Origin: Frigidibacter mobilis
GTDB taxonomy: Bacteria > Pseudomonadota > Alphaproteobacteria > Rhodobacterales > Rhodobacteraceae
Length of the DNA: 64,000 nt
Reading direction: 5' to 3'
NCBI RefSeq assembly: GCF_001620265.1
Contig: NZ_CP012661.1
Span: forward strand, 4,291,001-4,355,000
Shown: positions 41,640 through 50,304 of the stretch, one piece after another
Position numbering within the stretch: position 1 is the first letter of the stretch
Layout of the letters: each line of letters begins with the position of its first letter
Program-made: the position numbers and the translations under genes
Notes under the pieces: model-generated
The model's database searches: none
The model's input: only the letters and a program-made list of their open reading frames with translations
What the model was told of the DNA's origin: nothing

Positions 41640-42272
41640 ATCGCCTTCGGCCGCGACGGGACCGCCCGGACTTCGGGCTGGACGTTTCATGGTGAGCGGC
41701 CTGCCTGGGCAGGGCTGGATGATAGCGCTGAGGCCGAAGTCGTTCTGGCCTCGCTGGATGTTGCGCAGCCTTCCGGTCGTGACGACATCCTTTCCCTGAT
41801 CCAGACGACTGCCGTCCGCCACCAGAGGAACCGTGCCCGGCGCCAAGTTAATCTGGGCGCCGACGACTGGCAGGTCCTGTTCCGCGCCCTTGTCGAGGCG
41901 GAAAGCAGCTACAACCCGACCGCCGTCAGTCCCAAGGGGGCCTATGGCCTGGGCCAGCTGATGCCGGACACGGCTCGCGCCCTGGGGGTTGATCCGCGCG
42001 ATCCCACTCAGAACCTCGACGGCGCAGCGCGCTATCTGCTCGCGCAGCTTGCCACGTTCAAGGACATCGACTTGGCGCTCGCGGCTTACAATGCCGGGCC
42101 GCATCGGGTCGTCGAATATTCCGGCATCCCGCCTTTCACCGAGACCCGCGACTACATCGCGCGCATCCACCGGATTCGGTCCCGGCTGGCAGGCACCCCC
42201 GTTTCCGCGCCGGACACTCGCATCGCAGACCAGGTGCCAGCCCGCGCGCCCGTCCTTATCGATCTTCAGTAA
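41640..42272 (+). CDS. virB1: VirB1-like lytic transglycosylase (start uncertain)
   Basis: A soluble lytic transglycosylase (SLT) domain that opens peptidoglycan for the secretion channel. The catalytic Glu sits in [29 protein letters not shown], and [26 protein letters not shown] completes the fold. The coding pattern begins about 41640 directly after the preceding gene, but no ATG/GTG/TTG is obvious there; the first in-frame ATG lies at 41406, inside the upstream gene. No clear signal peptide is seen, unusual for VirB1. A second transglycosylase lies at 45543. Confidence 0.8.
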   Translation: MAFGRDGTARTSGWTFHGERPAWAGLDDSAEAEVVLASLDVAQPSGRDDILSLIQTTAVRHQRNRARRQVNLGADDWQVLFRALVEAESSYNPTAVSPKGAYGLGQLMPDTARALGVDPRDPTQNLDGAARYLLAQLATFKDIDLALAAYNAGPHRVVEYSGIPPFTETRDYIARIHRIRSRLAGTPVSAPDTRIADQVPARAPVLIDLQ

Positions 42273-42288
42273 AACAAGGGAACTTCGC

Positions 42289-42570
42289 ATGCTCAGACAT
42301 CGCCTCAGCCGCCTCTTGCCCGTCGCCACAACCTTGGCGGCTTTCGCAACGCCTGTTCTCGCGCAAGACTTGTCACCCATCCAGACCATGCTGGAAACCG
42401 TCGAGGCCGCGCTGACCGGTCCGATCGGGATTGCAGTCGCGACGCTCGCCGTCATCGGCACCGGTTTCATGTGCATGATGGGACGGCTGAACTGGGGCTG
42501 GTTCGCTTCGGTCATCATCGGGATCGTGCTGATCTTCTCGGCGGGCACAATCGTCGACGGCTTCTCCTGA
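42289..42570 (+). CDS. virB2: VirB2-type conjugal pilin
   Basis: A 93-residue pre-pilin. A long signal peptide (cleavage after TPVLAQ-like sequence, about residue 26) is followed by two hydrophobic helices (about 43-62 and 70-88) separated by a short polar loop, MMGRLNWGWF. This is the classic VirB2/TrbC form; the mature protein builds the T-pilus. A hairpin follows before virB3. Confidence 0.85.
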   Translation: MLRHRLSRLLPVATTLAAFATPVLAQDLSPIQTMLETVEAALTGPIGIAVATLAVIGTGFMCMMGRLNWGWFASVIIGIVLIFSAGTIVDGFS

Positions 42571-42620
42571 GGTTGGCCGATGACTTTCCCGCAACCTCAC
42601 ATCCTACGTTCCTCTCGAAC

Positions 42621-42639
42621 GCGTTTGCTCGGCAAACGC
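42621..42639. repeat. Hairpin between virB2 and virB3
   Basis: A perfect 8-bp stem, GCGTTTGC / GCAAACGC, with a 3-base loop in the 123-bp virB2-virB3 gap. It is the only long gap within the early virB operon. It could protect the pilin message or attenuate downstream genes, giving excess pilin. Confidence 0.6.
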
Positions 42640-42693
42640 TGCCTCGAGACGACCTACGGATTCTTCATTTCAGCTAAGCGGGAAAGCATCTAG

Positions 42694-42972
42694 TTGGCAG
42701 AACGATCCCCCCTTTTTCTGGGCCTCGCCCGTCCCCCCAAGTATCTGGGTCTCCCTGTCGGATACCTGGTGGTTTTGGCGACTGGGGTCGTTCTGCCGTT
42801 CATCTGGACCAAGTCGATGGTCTTCTTCCTGATCGGGATCATTGCCTATCCGATCCTCTGGTTCGTGGCCGACCGCGAGCCGCATTTCTTCGAGGTGCTG
42901 CGCGTCTCCTACGGCACGGTCCGCCCGACGAAGAACCGGGCCCTGCACGGAGGCGACAGCTTTGGCGCGTGA
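42694..42972 (+). CDS. virB3: VirB3-type inner-membrane component
   Basis: A 92-residue protein with a short N-terminal region (LFLGLARPPKYLGLPV, typical of VirB3) and two adjoining hydrophobic helices (about 20-40 and 42-58). The start is TTG at 42694 with AAGCGGGAAAG upstream. The end overlaps the virB4 start by 11 bp. VirB3 helps anchor VirB4 and assemble the pilus. Confidence 0.85.
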   Translation: MAERSPLFLGLARPPKYLGLPVGYLVVLATGVVLPFIWTKSMVFFLIGIIAYPILWFVADREPHFFEVLRVSYGTVRPTKNRALHGGDSFGA

Positions 42973-45340
42973 TGCAGGCACCCTGTCCACTTTTGGGGCC
43001 GCACTGCATCAAGCCGGCGGCGGGGAGTTCGCGCGGGAAAGCTATCTCGCCGAGCACCTGCCGTATTTTGGCCTCACCGATGACGATGTCATGGTGCTGC
43101 GCGAGGGCGATCTCCTCGCGACCCTGCGCCTCGACGGGCTCAACCCGATGACCAGCGAAGACGCCCGGCTCGATGCGCTCAAACGCGCGGTCGCGGCCAT
43201 CGTCGCCCAGACCGGCAATGCCTTCGGCTTCTACATCCACCGCATCTCTGTGCCGCAGGATCTCGGGATGCGCCCCATCGAGGGCGACAGTTTCGCCGCT
43301 GCGATCGACGCGCGCTGGCAGTCCCATGTGAAGGACCTGCGCCCGGCCAAGCGCCAGCTCTATCTCAGCGTCATCCGGCGCCCCGACATCTCCGCGCGCA
43401 TTCCCCTCCTACGTGCGCTGGCCCGCAAGGCCTGGGTCAAGGACCGCGCGACACGGATGCAGGAACTCAACGAGGTCATGGGCTTCTTCGAGGTGGCGCT
43501 CTCCTCGGCAAACCCTGTGCGGCTCACAAAGTCAGGCGGTGAATGGCTGGGCTGCCTCAACACGCTGAACGCCGGCAGCTTCTCTCCCATTGCCTACGGG
43601 CAAAGTGCCCTGCCCCTCTCGCATACCTTGAGCAACTGCCGCGCCACCTTTGATGGCGACGTCGTCACCCTGACCGATGCCGTGACCGGTCAGGTCAAAT
43701 ATGGCGCGCTCTTTTCGATGAAGACCTATCCGGCCCTCACGGATGTCACGCTCCTCGACGCGCTCGATCTGCCCCTCGACATCGTGCTGACCAACTCCTT
43801 CAGCCCGATCCCCAACAACATCATGGCCGAGCGCATCCAGCGGATCATCCGCCAGATGCAGGCTTCTGACGACGCGGCCGTGTCCTTGCGCGAACAGCTT
43901 GGACAAGCCGCCGACGACCAGGAGGCGGGCCGCATCGCCTTTGGCGACCACCACCTTTCCATCGCCGTCTATGCGCCCGACCGCGACATGCTTGAACGGG
44001 CCGCCGCCCAGATCAAACGCGTGGGCCAGGAGATCATGTCGGTCATCGTGCGCGAGAACATGGCGCTGAAAGCCACCTACTTCGCGCAAAGTCCCGGCAA
44101 TTTCGGCTACCGGGCGCGCAAGACGCCGATCTCCTCGATCAATTTCGCCGACTTCGCGGCCCTGCATGGCAGCGTCGAAGGGCGCGGTCCCGATCAGTCG
44201 CCCTGGGGGCAGACCATCTCGGTCCTGCCGACGGTCGGCACCTCGGGCTATCGCTTCAATTTCCACGAGGCGGGCAGCCCGGGCAAGGAACCCACCGTCG
44301 GCCACACCCTTGTCTTGGGGCGCACCGGCACCGGCAAGACACTGACCACCGCTTTCCTCGCAGTCCAAGCGCAACGGGTCGGCGCGCGGCTTTTCTTCTT
44401 CGACAAGGATCGCGGCCTCGAGATGGCCGTCCGCGCCCTCGGTGGCCGCTATAACGAAATCCGCGCCGGGGTGCCCTCGGGCTTGAACCCCCTCGATACC
44501 GAAATCGACGAACGTGGCCGCGCTTGGCTCTCGGATTGGCTTGCGACACTTCTCACACGCAATGGAACCCTCACCGGCGAGCAATCCCGCCATATCCAGA
44601 GTGCGGTCTCGCAAAATGCCCATGCCGAGGGCTCGCTCAGACGCTTCGCGAGTTTCGAGACGCTGTTCCAGTCGCTTGATGACGATGGCGAGCTTCAGTC
44701 CCGTGTCGCCGAATGGGCCCCGGGCGGGCGCTATGGCTGGGTCTTCGACGAGCCGGAATATGGTGCCGGGCTTGAACTGGCCTCCGACATCATCGGTTTC
44801 GACATGACCGAGATCCTCGACATGACCACCGAGCGGATGGCGGTGCTCTCCTACATCTTCCGCCAGATCGAACGCGTGGTCGAGGATCGCCGCCCCACGA
44901 TCATCGTGCTCGATGAAGCCTGGAAGCTCTTGGACGACCCGTATTTCGGGGCGCGGCTGGAAAACTGGCTGGTCACACTCAGGAAGATGAACTGCGTCGT
45001 GATCATGATGACGCAATATCCGAGCCAGCTGCGGGACAGCCGCGTCGGCAAGACCATCGTCGAGACGGTGCCGACCCAGATCCTCTTCCCCAACGACCGT
45101 GCGACCATCTCCGATTACGACTTCCTGCGCGTGAATGCCAAGGAGGCCGCCCTTCTCGTTCAGCCCACCATCGGCCAGCGCATCGCGCTTGTCCGCTCGG
45201 CGGGCGACAGCGTCTTTGTCGATGCGGACCTTTCGGCCCTCGGCACCCTCCTTCCCATCCTTGGCGGCGGCGCCACCGGCGAAGCGCGTGTGCCCGCCGA
45301 TTGGCGCTCCAATCCCGACTTCTGGAGACATGTCCTATGA
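42962..45340 (+). CDS. virB4: VirB4 conjugation ATPase
   Basis: A 792-residue ATPase that powers pilus assembly and substrate transfer. It has an N-terminal CagE/TrbE domain, Walker A GRTGTGKT (about residue 453) and Walker B IIVLDEAWKLLDD (about 647), followed by the motif MMTQYPSQL. The TTG at 42962 is the likely start because the frame becomes protein-like there and it overlaps virB3. The stop overlaps the lipoprotein ATG (ATGA at 45337). Confidence 0.93.
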   Translation: MARDAGTLSTFGAALHQAGGGEFARESYLAEHLPYFGLTDDDVMVLREGDLLATLRLDGLNPMTSEDARLDALKRAVAAIVAQTGNAFGFYIHRISVPQDLGMRPIEGDSFAAAIDARWQSHVKDLRPAKRQLYLSVIRRPDISARIPLLRALARKAWVKDRATRMQELNEVMGFFEVALSSANPVRLTKSGGEWLGCLNTLNAGSFSPIAYGQSALPLSHTLSNCRATFDGDVVTLTDAVTGQVKYGALFSMKTYPALTDVTLLDALDLPLDIVLTNSFSPIPNNIMAERIQRIIRQMQASDDAAVSLREQLGQAADDQEAGRIAFGDHHLSIAVYAPDRDMLERAAAQIKRVGQEIMSVIVRENMALKATYFAQSPGNFGYRARKTPISSINFADFAALHGSVEGRGPDQSPWGQTISVLPTVGTSGYRFNFHEAGSPGKEPTVGHTLVLGRTGTGKTLTTAFLAVQAQRVGARLFFFDKDRGLEMAVRALGGRYNEIRAGVPSGLNPLDTEIDERGRAWLSDWLATLLTRNGTLTGEQSRHIQSAVSQNAHAEGSLRRFASFETLFQSLDDDGELQSRVAEWAPGGRYGWVFDEPEYGAGLELASDIIGFDMTEILDMTTERMAVLSYIFRQIERVVEDRRPTIIVLDEAWKLLDDPYFGARLENWLVTLRKMNCVVIMMTQYPSQLRDSRVGKTIVETVPTQILFPNDRATISDYDFLRVNAKEAALLVQPTIGQRIALVRSAGDSVFVDADLSALGTLLPILGGGATGEARVPADWRSNPDFWRHVL

Positions 45341-45546
45341 GTTCGAAACCCCTGCTCACGCTCTGCGCCGCCGCGAGCCTTCTCGCCGCTTGCGAAAAGT
45401 ACACCGAGAAAACCTCGCCCTGCTTCGGTCGCAATGGCGAGCCGCAGGTGACGCGGGCCGCGTTTTCGGTCTCGACGATGGGCGCTGCTGCTCAGGAGAC
45501 GGCTATGCACGACTGCAGCTTCGAGCCCCTGCCCCGTCCGGAATGA
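45337..45546 (+). CDS. Small lipoprotein (VirB7-like)
   Basis: A 69-residue protein with a lipoprotein signal: hydrophobic stretch then lipobox LLAAC with the lipidated Cys near residue 21. The mature part is polar, with a second and third Cys. In VirB systems a small lipoprotein (VirB7) stabilises VirB9 at the outer membrane; position in the operon and size agree, but the sequence is too short to be sure. An entry-exclusion lipoprotein is the alternative. Overlaps both neighbours by ATGA. Confidence 0.7.
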   Translation: MSSKPLLTLCAAASLLAACEKYTEKTSPCFGRNGEPQVTRAAFSVSTMGAAAQETAMHDCSFEPLPRPE

Positions 45547-46655
45547 GGCGTATTGCGATCATATCCGCCGGGCTCTGCCTCGGCGTCGGTGCCCTGCCCG
45601 CCCATGCCCAGGGTGTGCCGACACAGGACAACTCCGCGATCGGCCGCGCCATTGCGCGGGTGACAGCGCTCGCCGAGGATCTGGGCGTCCAGCAGGACAA
45701 GGACCGCACCGAGTCCACGCTGGCGGATGTCCAGGCCGACCAGCTGCGCGTCCTCGAGGAGATGACCGCTGCGATCACGGGCCCCGGCTTCGATATCCGC
45801 GCGCTCGAGGGCAATGCGGATTTTGGCGTGGCAGCGGTCTACCCGAACACCGATCCAAGCCCGATGAACAGCCGCCTTTTCGGCGAGGGCCGCGAGACGG
45901 TCGAGATGATGATCGTCGAGGTGGCGGGCGAGTTCGCAGGCGCCCCCGGTGTAGCCCGCGCAGGTCTCTCGGCCACCCAGTGGCGCTGCCTCTTCCAGGC
46001 CCTGATCAAGCAGGAGAGCCGCTTCAACGTCGCCGCCGAAAGCCCGGTCGGGGCCTATGGTTTGACCCAGCTCATGCCCGGCACCGCGTCGGACCTCGGC
46101 GTCGACCGCTACAACGTGAAGGACAATCTGCGCGGCGGGGCCCGCTATATCACAACGCAGCTCAACCGCTTCGGCAATATCCCACACGCGCTCGCGGCCT
46201 ATAACGCAGGTCCCGGCCGGGTGATCGAATACGGCGGCGTGCCGCCCTTTGCCGAGACCCAGGGCTATGTCCGCAACATCTCCAAGTTCTACAACGAATA
46301 CCTCGCCGTGGTGGGTGGTGCCGACGCGCTCGGCACGCTCTCACCCTCGGACTTTGCGCTGGCCGAATATGCCAGCATCTCCGAGGCGGGCGTCTATTAC
46401 GCCGCCGACAGCTCCGCCACGACCGAACAGGTGATCAACCGCCTGCGCGCGATCATCCTGCAGATCGATGGGCAGCCCAATGCCAAGGCGGCCTGGGAAC
46501 TTAACACCTACGCCAAGGCCGAGATTGGCCGCATCCTCAACCTCCGCGTCCGGCTGATGGCGGCAAACCAGCAGCGCGCGGCGGCCTATGCGCAGCACCT
46601 CGTCGCCGACCGGCTGGCCGAGCGCGACTTCATGCAGATGGGAGTTCCCGAATGA
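45543..46655 (+). CDS. Second lytic transglycosylase with long N-terminal region
   Basis: A 370-residue exported protein. A signal peptide ends near ALPAHAQG, a helical region of about 130 residues follows, then an SLT domain with ALIKQESRFNVAAESPVGAYGLTQLMPGTA (catalytic Glu about residue 162) and AAYNAGPGRVIEYGGVPPFAETQGYV, and a C-terminal helical tail. It resembles the first transglycosylase closely in the catalytic part. Two such enzymes in one operon may serve different steps of wall opening. ATGA start at 45543. Confidence 0.88.
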   Translation: MRRIAIISAGLCLGVGALPAHAQGVPTQDNSAIGRAIARVTALAEDLGVQQDKDRTESTLADVQADQLRVLEEMTAAITGPGFDIRALEGNADFGVAAVYPNTDPSPMNSRLFGEGRETVEMMIVEVAGEFAGAPGVARAGLSATQWRCLFQALIKQESRFNVAAESPVGAYGLTQLMPGTASDLGVDRYNVKDNLRGGARYITTQLNRFGNIPHALAAYNAGPGRVIEYGGVPPFAETQGYVRNISKFYNEYLAVVGGADALGTLSPSDFALAEYASISEAGVYYAADSSATTEQVINRLRAIILQIDGQPNAKAAWELNTYAKAEIGRILNLRVRLMAANQQRAAAYAQHLVADRLAERDFMQMGVPE

Positions 46656-47419
46656 GACATCTTCTCCTGACCGTGGCTGCGGTCACAACACTCGGGTTTT
46701 CTTCGCCCGCCTCGGCTCAAGGCGTGCCGACCTTTGATGGATCGCAGCTTGGCCAACTCGTGGCGCAGCTCGAACACATGGCCGAGGACCTGAATGTCCA
46801 GATGCAGCAGCTCGCCACCATGCGTCTGGAGTTGGAAACCCAGCTGTCGCAACTCACGAACCTCGAGGCGCAACTGACCTCGTTGATCGAAGGCAGCGGG
46901 CTCGGCGAACTCTTTGCCACGGTCGAGGAATTCCGAGCGCTGCGTGGCAAGCTGGTGGCCCCGCTCAACACCGCGCAATCCTTGGCCAGCGGTGATTTCC
47001 TGAGCGGCTTCAATCCCGGCGCGGAACTGTCAGCCTCAGTCGAGCGCGTGCTGTCGGGCAGCGGCTTCACCTCGGAACGCCTGGGGACACTCTCAAGCTC
47101 TGACCAACCCGCCGACAACCGGATTGCCGCCTCGGCCGGGGCCAGCGCCATGCTCTCCGTCGCGGCACAAGAAAGCCACTCAGAGGCGGGGCAAAGCCTT
47201 GAGCGGCTCCAGACCATGGTCGGGCTCATCGACGATCAGGACGGGCTGAAAGCAGCCGTCGATCTCAACACCCGCGTCACCGCCGAGCTCGGGATCATCC
47301 TGACCCAGATCTGGCGTCTGGAAGCCGCGCAAGGCGTCAGCGCCGGCCAGCTCGGCGTTGTCGATGCCGCGACCCTTGCAGATGAGCGCAAGTTCCGCTC
47401 GATGGCGGTGGATCCATGA
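46652..47419 (+). CDS. virB5: VirB5/TrbJ-like pilus-tip protein
   Basis: A 255-residue exported protein. It has a signal peptide (cleavage near SPASAQG) and a mainly helical, Gln- and Leu-rich body (LVAQLEHMAEDLNVQMQQL, ETQLSQLTNLEAQLTSL) typical of VirB5/TrbJ, which sits at the pilus tip and mediates contact. The first residues of the mature form repeat the GVPT opening of the upstream protein. It is coupled to both neighbours by 4-bp overlaps. Confidence 0.78.
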   Translation: MRHLLLTVAAVTTLGFSSPASAQGVPTFDGSQLGQLVAQLEHMAEDLNVQMQQLATMRLELETQLSQLTNLEAQLTSLIEGSGLGELFATVEEFRALRGKLVAPLNTAQSLASGDFLSGFNPGAELSASVERVLSGSGFTSERLGTLSSSDQPADNRIAASAGASAMLSVAAQESHSEAGQSLERLQTMVGLIDDQDGLKAAVDLNTRVTAELGIILTQIWRLEAAQGVSAGQLGVVDAATLADERKFRSMAVDP

Positions 47420-47850
47420 AGACTTCCAAACGCATCCCAAGCCGCTTCACTGTGATGGAAGCCGGACTTCTCGGCCTTTCACTTGTTATCCCGGTCGCTC
47501 TCCTCCTCCGCCCCGACGCGGCATCAGGTCAGGATCGGCCCTTCACCTCGATGGCCATCGAACGGGACGAAGCCGATGAATGTCGTGTTCCGAAACCGCC
47601 CGCAGACCTCGCCGAAACCGCTTACCTGCGCAATGGCTACCGCGCGATCCTGCGTATCCTGATTGCCGAAGAGGCACTCGCCTCAGAAACCTGCACTTGC
47701 CTGCTCGACCAGTTCACCTGGGATCAGGCTTTGGGCGCTCTGCCCCGGTTCCAGACCTCAGACAACCCGCGCCTGCCGTTCAAGGTGCTGGACCTCTACG
47801 CCAAGGCCGATGCGCTGGAAGCCCAGATTGCGGAGGTCTGTGAAGAGTAA
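47416..47850 (+). CDS. Hypothetical membrane-anchored protein of the virB operon
   Basis: A 144-residue protein with one N-terminal hydrophobic helix (GLLGLSLVIPVALLL) and a periplasmic-type domain containing four Cys residues (ECRVPKPP, ETCTCLLDQ, EVCEE). I do not recognise it; its strict position between virB5 and virB6 points to a structural or accessory role. It starts by ATGA overlap, and the next gene begins at the base after its stop. Confidence 0.65.
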   Translation: MKTSKRIPSRFTVMEAGLLGLSLVIPVALLLRPDAASGQDRPFTSMAIERDEADECRVPKPPADLAETAYLRNGYRAILRILIAEEALASETCTCLLDQFTWDQALGALPRFQTSDNPRLPFKVLDLYAKADALEAQIAEVCEE

Positions 47851-48864
47851 ATGGGCGTTATTCGGGACATTCTCGGGCAGGTCGACGCCGCGGTGAACAC
47901 CGTAGCACAGGACGGCTTTGTTTCTTCCGCGGCCTCGGTCGGCAATGTCATCTCGGCAGGTGCGACCCTCCTTGTCGTGCTTCTCGGGATCAACGCGGTC
48001 ATGCAACTGCGCCCCCTGCCTTTCGGCACGGGCTTTGCCTTCGGGATAAAAGTGGCGCTGGTTGGGATATTCGCGCAGAGCTGGGACAATTTCAGTGTCA
48101 TATATGGCGTGGTCACGGAGGTCCCCGACTCCATCGGCGCCTCGATCCTTGCCCTTACCGGCTCGGGCGATGAGGCCGGGGTATATGAGAGCCTCGACAA
48201 CATGGTCGCCCGCATCACCGCTTATGGCGACACGATCGGCGACCGCGCAGGCTGGGTCTTTGGCGCGGTCCTCGGCGCGATCTTCTTCGTCCTCTCCGCC
48301 GTCTTCGCCGCCGTCACCGCCGGGATCATCGCCTTCGCCCGCATCGTTTTCGCACTGATGATCGTGATCGCGCCTTTCATGATCGTGACCTCGCTTTTCA
48401 AGCCAACCCAGTCCCTCTTCGAGGCCTGGACCCGCGCCACCATCGGCTATGCGCTGATGCCCGTCGCCGCCGCCGGGGCCGCTGGCATCATTGTCGCCAT
48501 AGCAGAAGCCATCGGGGATGCGTCAGCCGATCCGGGCGATGTCGAGACCGTCAGCCTCATCCTGCCCTTCCTCGTGATCCTCATTCTCAGCGCCGGGATC
48601 ATGGCTTCCGTTCCCTATATCGCGTCCAATCTCACCGGCGTGGTGGGCATTGCCTCCAACGCCGTTGGTCTGACCGGCCTCGCACGTCAGGGATTCGTGA
48701 ACACGCGGGAGTATGGCACGGGTACCGCCTCGCGCCTCGTCACCGGCAAATCCCCGCAGGAACTGAACCAGATGGCCAATACGGGCGTGGTGAAAACCGG
48801 CGAGATGATCCGGCAAAGCCCCGGCGCGCTCCTCTCTGCCGCCAAGGCCTTCCGCAAACCCTGA
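47851..48864 (+). CDS. virB6: VirB6/TrbL-like polytopic membrane protein
   Basis: A 337-residue inner-membrane protein with a soluble N-terminus and at least five hydrophobic helices (about residues 33-50, 60-75, 130-165, 165-190 and 200-265). The segment FKPTQSLFEAWTRATIGYALMP is typical of the VirB6/TrbL core. VirB6 forms part of the inner-membrane channel for DNA transfer. Confidence 0.87.
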   Translation: MGVIRDILGQVDAAVNTVAQDGFVSSAASVGNVISAGATLLVVLLGINAVMQLRPLPFGTGFAFGIKVALVGIFAQSWDNFSVIYGVVTEVPDSIGASILALTGSGDEAGVYESLDNMVARITAYGDTIGDRAGWVFGAVLGAIFFVLSAVFAAVTAGIIAFARIVFALMIVIAPFMIVTSLFKPTQSLFEAWTRATIGYALMPVAAAGAAGIIVAIAEAIGDASADPGDVETVSLILPFLVILILSAGIMASVPYIASNLTGVVGIASNAVGLTGLARQGFVNTREYGTGTASRLVTGKSPQELNQMANTGVVKTGEMIRQSPGALLSAAKAFRKP

Positions 48865-48872
48865 TGTGAAAG

Positions 48873-49562
48873 ATGACTGATGTGAAGAAGCTTGTGACCA
48901 GTTCGTCCGCGCCTGACCGGGACGCTTTCGAGGCGGATTTCATCTACGGGCCAAGGCGGCGCGAGCGCTTTGCGTGGTTCGTGGCGGCGGCTGGCGTGCT
49001 GGTCGGCGTGGCCGGCATGGTTGCCGGCGCGAGCCTCTTTCCGCTCAAGTCGACCGAGACCTTCGTGGTCGTCGTGGACAAGGAGACCGGCGAGATGGAC
49101 CGGGTCGCGGCCGTGCAAGCCCTGACGCTCTCGGAAAGCGACGCGATCATCCAGGCCAATCTCGTCGCTTACGTCGATGACCGCGAAACCTATGACCTGA
49201 CCGACGGCGAGCAACGCATCAACTCGGTGCTCGACCGCTCGGATGGCGACGCCGCCCGCACGCTGCGCGATCTCTGGTCTTCCACCAATGAGGACTACCC
49301 GATCACCGTCTATGGCCGCGACGCCAAGATCGAAGTGGTCATCAAGTCGGTGAACCAGATCGAGCGCGGCGTGGCCCAGGTCCGCTTCACCCGCACGCTC
49401 CGCCGCCCCCGCGACACCCGCACCGTCACCCGGTCCTACGTCGCCACCGTCGGCTACGACTTCCAACCCGAAACCCGCCAGCGCCTTCAGGACGTCTGGG
49501 CCAACCCCTTGGGCTTCGTGGTGACCTCCTACCGCGTCGACGCCGAGACCCTGGAGAACTGA
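48873..49562 (+). CDS. virB8: VirB8 inner-membrane assembly factor
   Basis: A 229-residue bitopic protein. A short cytoplasmic segment, RRRERFAWFVAAAGVLVGVAG (membrane helix about residues 30-50), and a periplasmic NTF2-like domain with YVDDRETYD, IRVVIKSV-like and VARVRFT-like strands. It nucleates assembly of VirB9 and VirB10. The start ATG is 9 bp after the virB6 stop. Confidence 0.9.
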   Translation: MTDVKKLVTSSSAPDRDAFEADFIYGPRRRERFAWFVAAAGVLVGVAGMVAGASLFPLKSTETFVVVVDKETGEMDRVAAVQALTLSESDAIIQANLVAYVDDRETYDLTDGEQRINSVLDRSDGDAARTLRDLWSSTNEDYPITVYGRDAKIEVVIKSVNQIERGVAQVRFTRTLRRPRDTRTVTRSYVATVGYDFQPETRQRLQDVWANPLGFVVTSYRVDAETLEN

Positions 49563-49567
49563 TCCCC

Positions 49568-50302
49568 ATGAAACCCCTGCCCGCGCTCCTCACCACGCTT
49601 CTCCTGGCGCTTGCCCTTCCCATTGCCGCCCGTGCCGAGGCCACCCCGCAAGGCGGCCCGCTTGATGTACGCATCCGCACCGCCACCTATAACGCGAACC
49701 AGGTCTATCGGATCGAAACCGATCTCAAACATTCGACGACGTTGCATTTCGGGGCGGGGGAACGCTTCAAGGCGGTGATCGTTGGCGACACCGAGAGCTT
49801 CCAGGTCGATCCGATCCCCGAGCTTGGCAACGTGCTGACGATCAAACCGCATGTGGCCAAGGCTGAGACCAACATGACGGTGATCACCAACCGCCGCACC
49901 TATTCCTTCCATCTGCGTGAGGGCTCGATCCCGAACCGCACCGGCATGTTCTTCGAAGTCCGCTTCCGTTACCCCGATGAGGAACGTCGCACGGCAGGTG
50001 CAACCCAGCCGAAGGGATTTGAGGCGCCACGGAACTACAACTACCGCGTCTCGGGCGAGGGCGATTTCCGCCCCAGCCATATCTATGACGATGGGCGCTA
50101 TACGTATTTCGTCTTCCCCGAGAACGGTCGCCAGCCCGCCCTCTTCAAGGCGGATGACCGGGGCCGCGAGCGCACGGTGAACTGGACACAGCAAGGCAAC
50201 ACCGTCCGCGTGCTCGGTGTGAACATCTACTGGACGTTGCGCATCGGCGACGAGGCGATCTGTGCCTGGCGCGACGAGAGCGCCATCTACGTGAGCAACT
50301 GA
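49568..50302 (+). CDS. virB9: VirB9 core-complex protein
   Basis: A 244-residue periplasmic/outer-membrane protein. A signal peptide (cleavage near PIAARA) is followed by the VirB9 N-domain with RIETDLKHSTTLHFG and NVLTIKPHVAKAETNMTVITN (residues about 40-115), and a C-terminal beta-sandwich with YTYFVFPENGRQPALF. It forms the core channel with VirB7 and VirB10. Confidence 0.92.
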   Translation: MKPLPALLTTLLLALALPIAARAEATPQGGPLDVRIRTATYNANQVYRIETDLKHSTTLHFGAGERFKAVIVGDTESFQVDPIPELGNVLTIKPHVAKAETNMTVITNRRTYSFHLREGSIPNRTGMFFEVRFRYPDEERRTAGATQPKGFEAPRNYNYRVSGEGDFRPSHIYDDGRYTYFVFPENGRQPALFKADDRGRERTVNWTQQGNTVRVLGVNIYWTLRIGDEAICAWRDESAIYVSN

Positions 50303-50304
50303 CT

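Noticed and set aside
43532..45331. A 599-codon minus-strand frame
   Set aside because: Antisense to virB4, which has intact Walker motifs; the antisense product is low-complexity and Arg/Gly/Asp rich.
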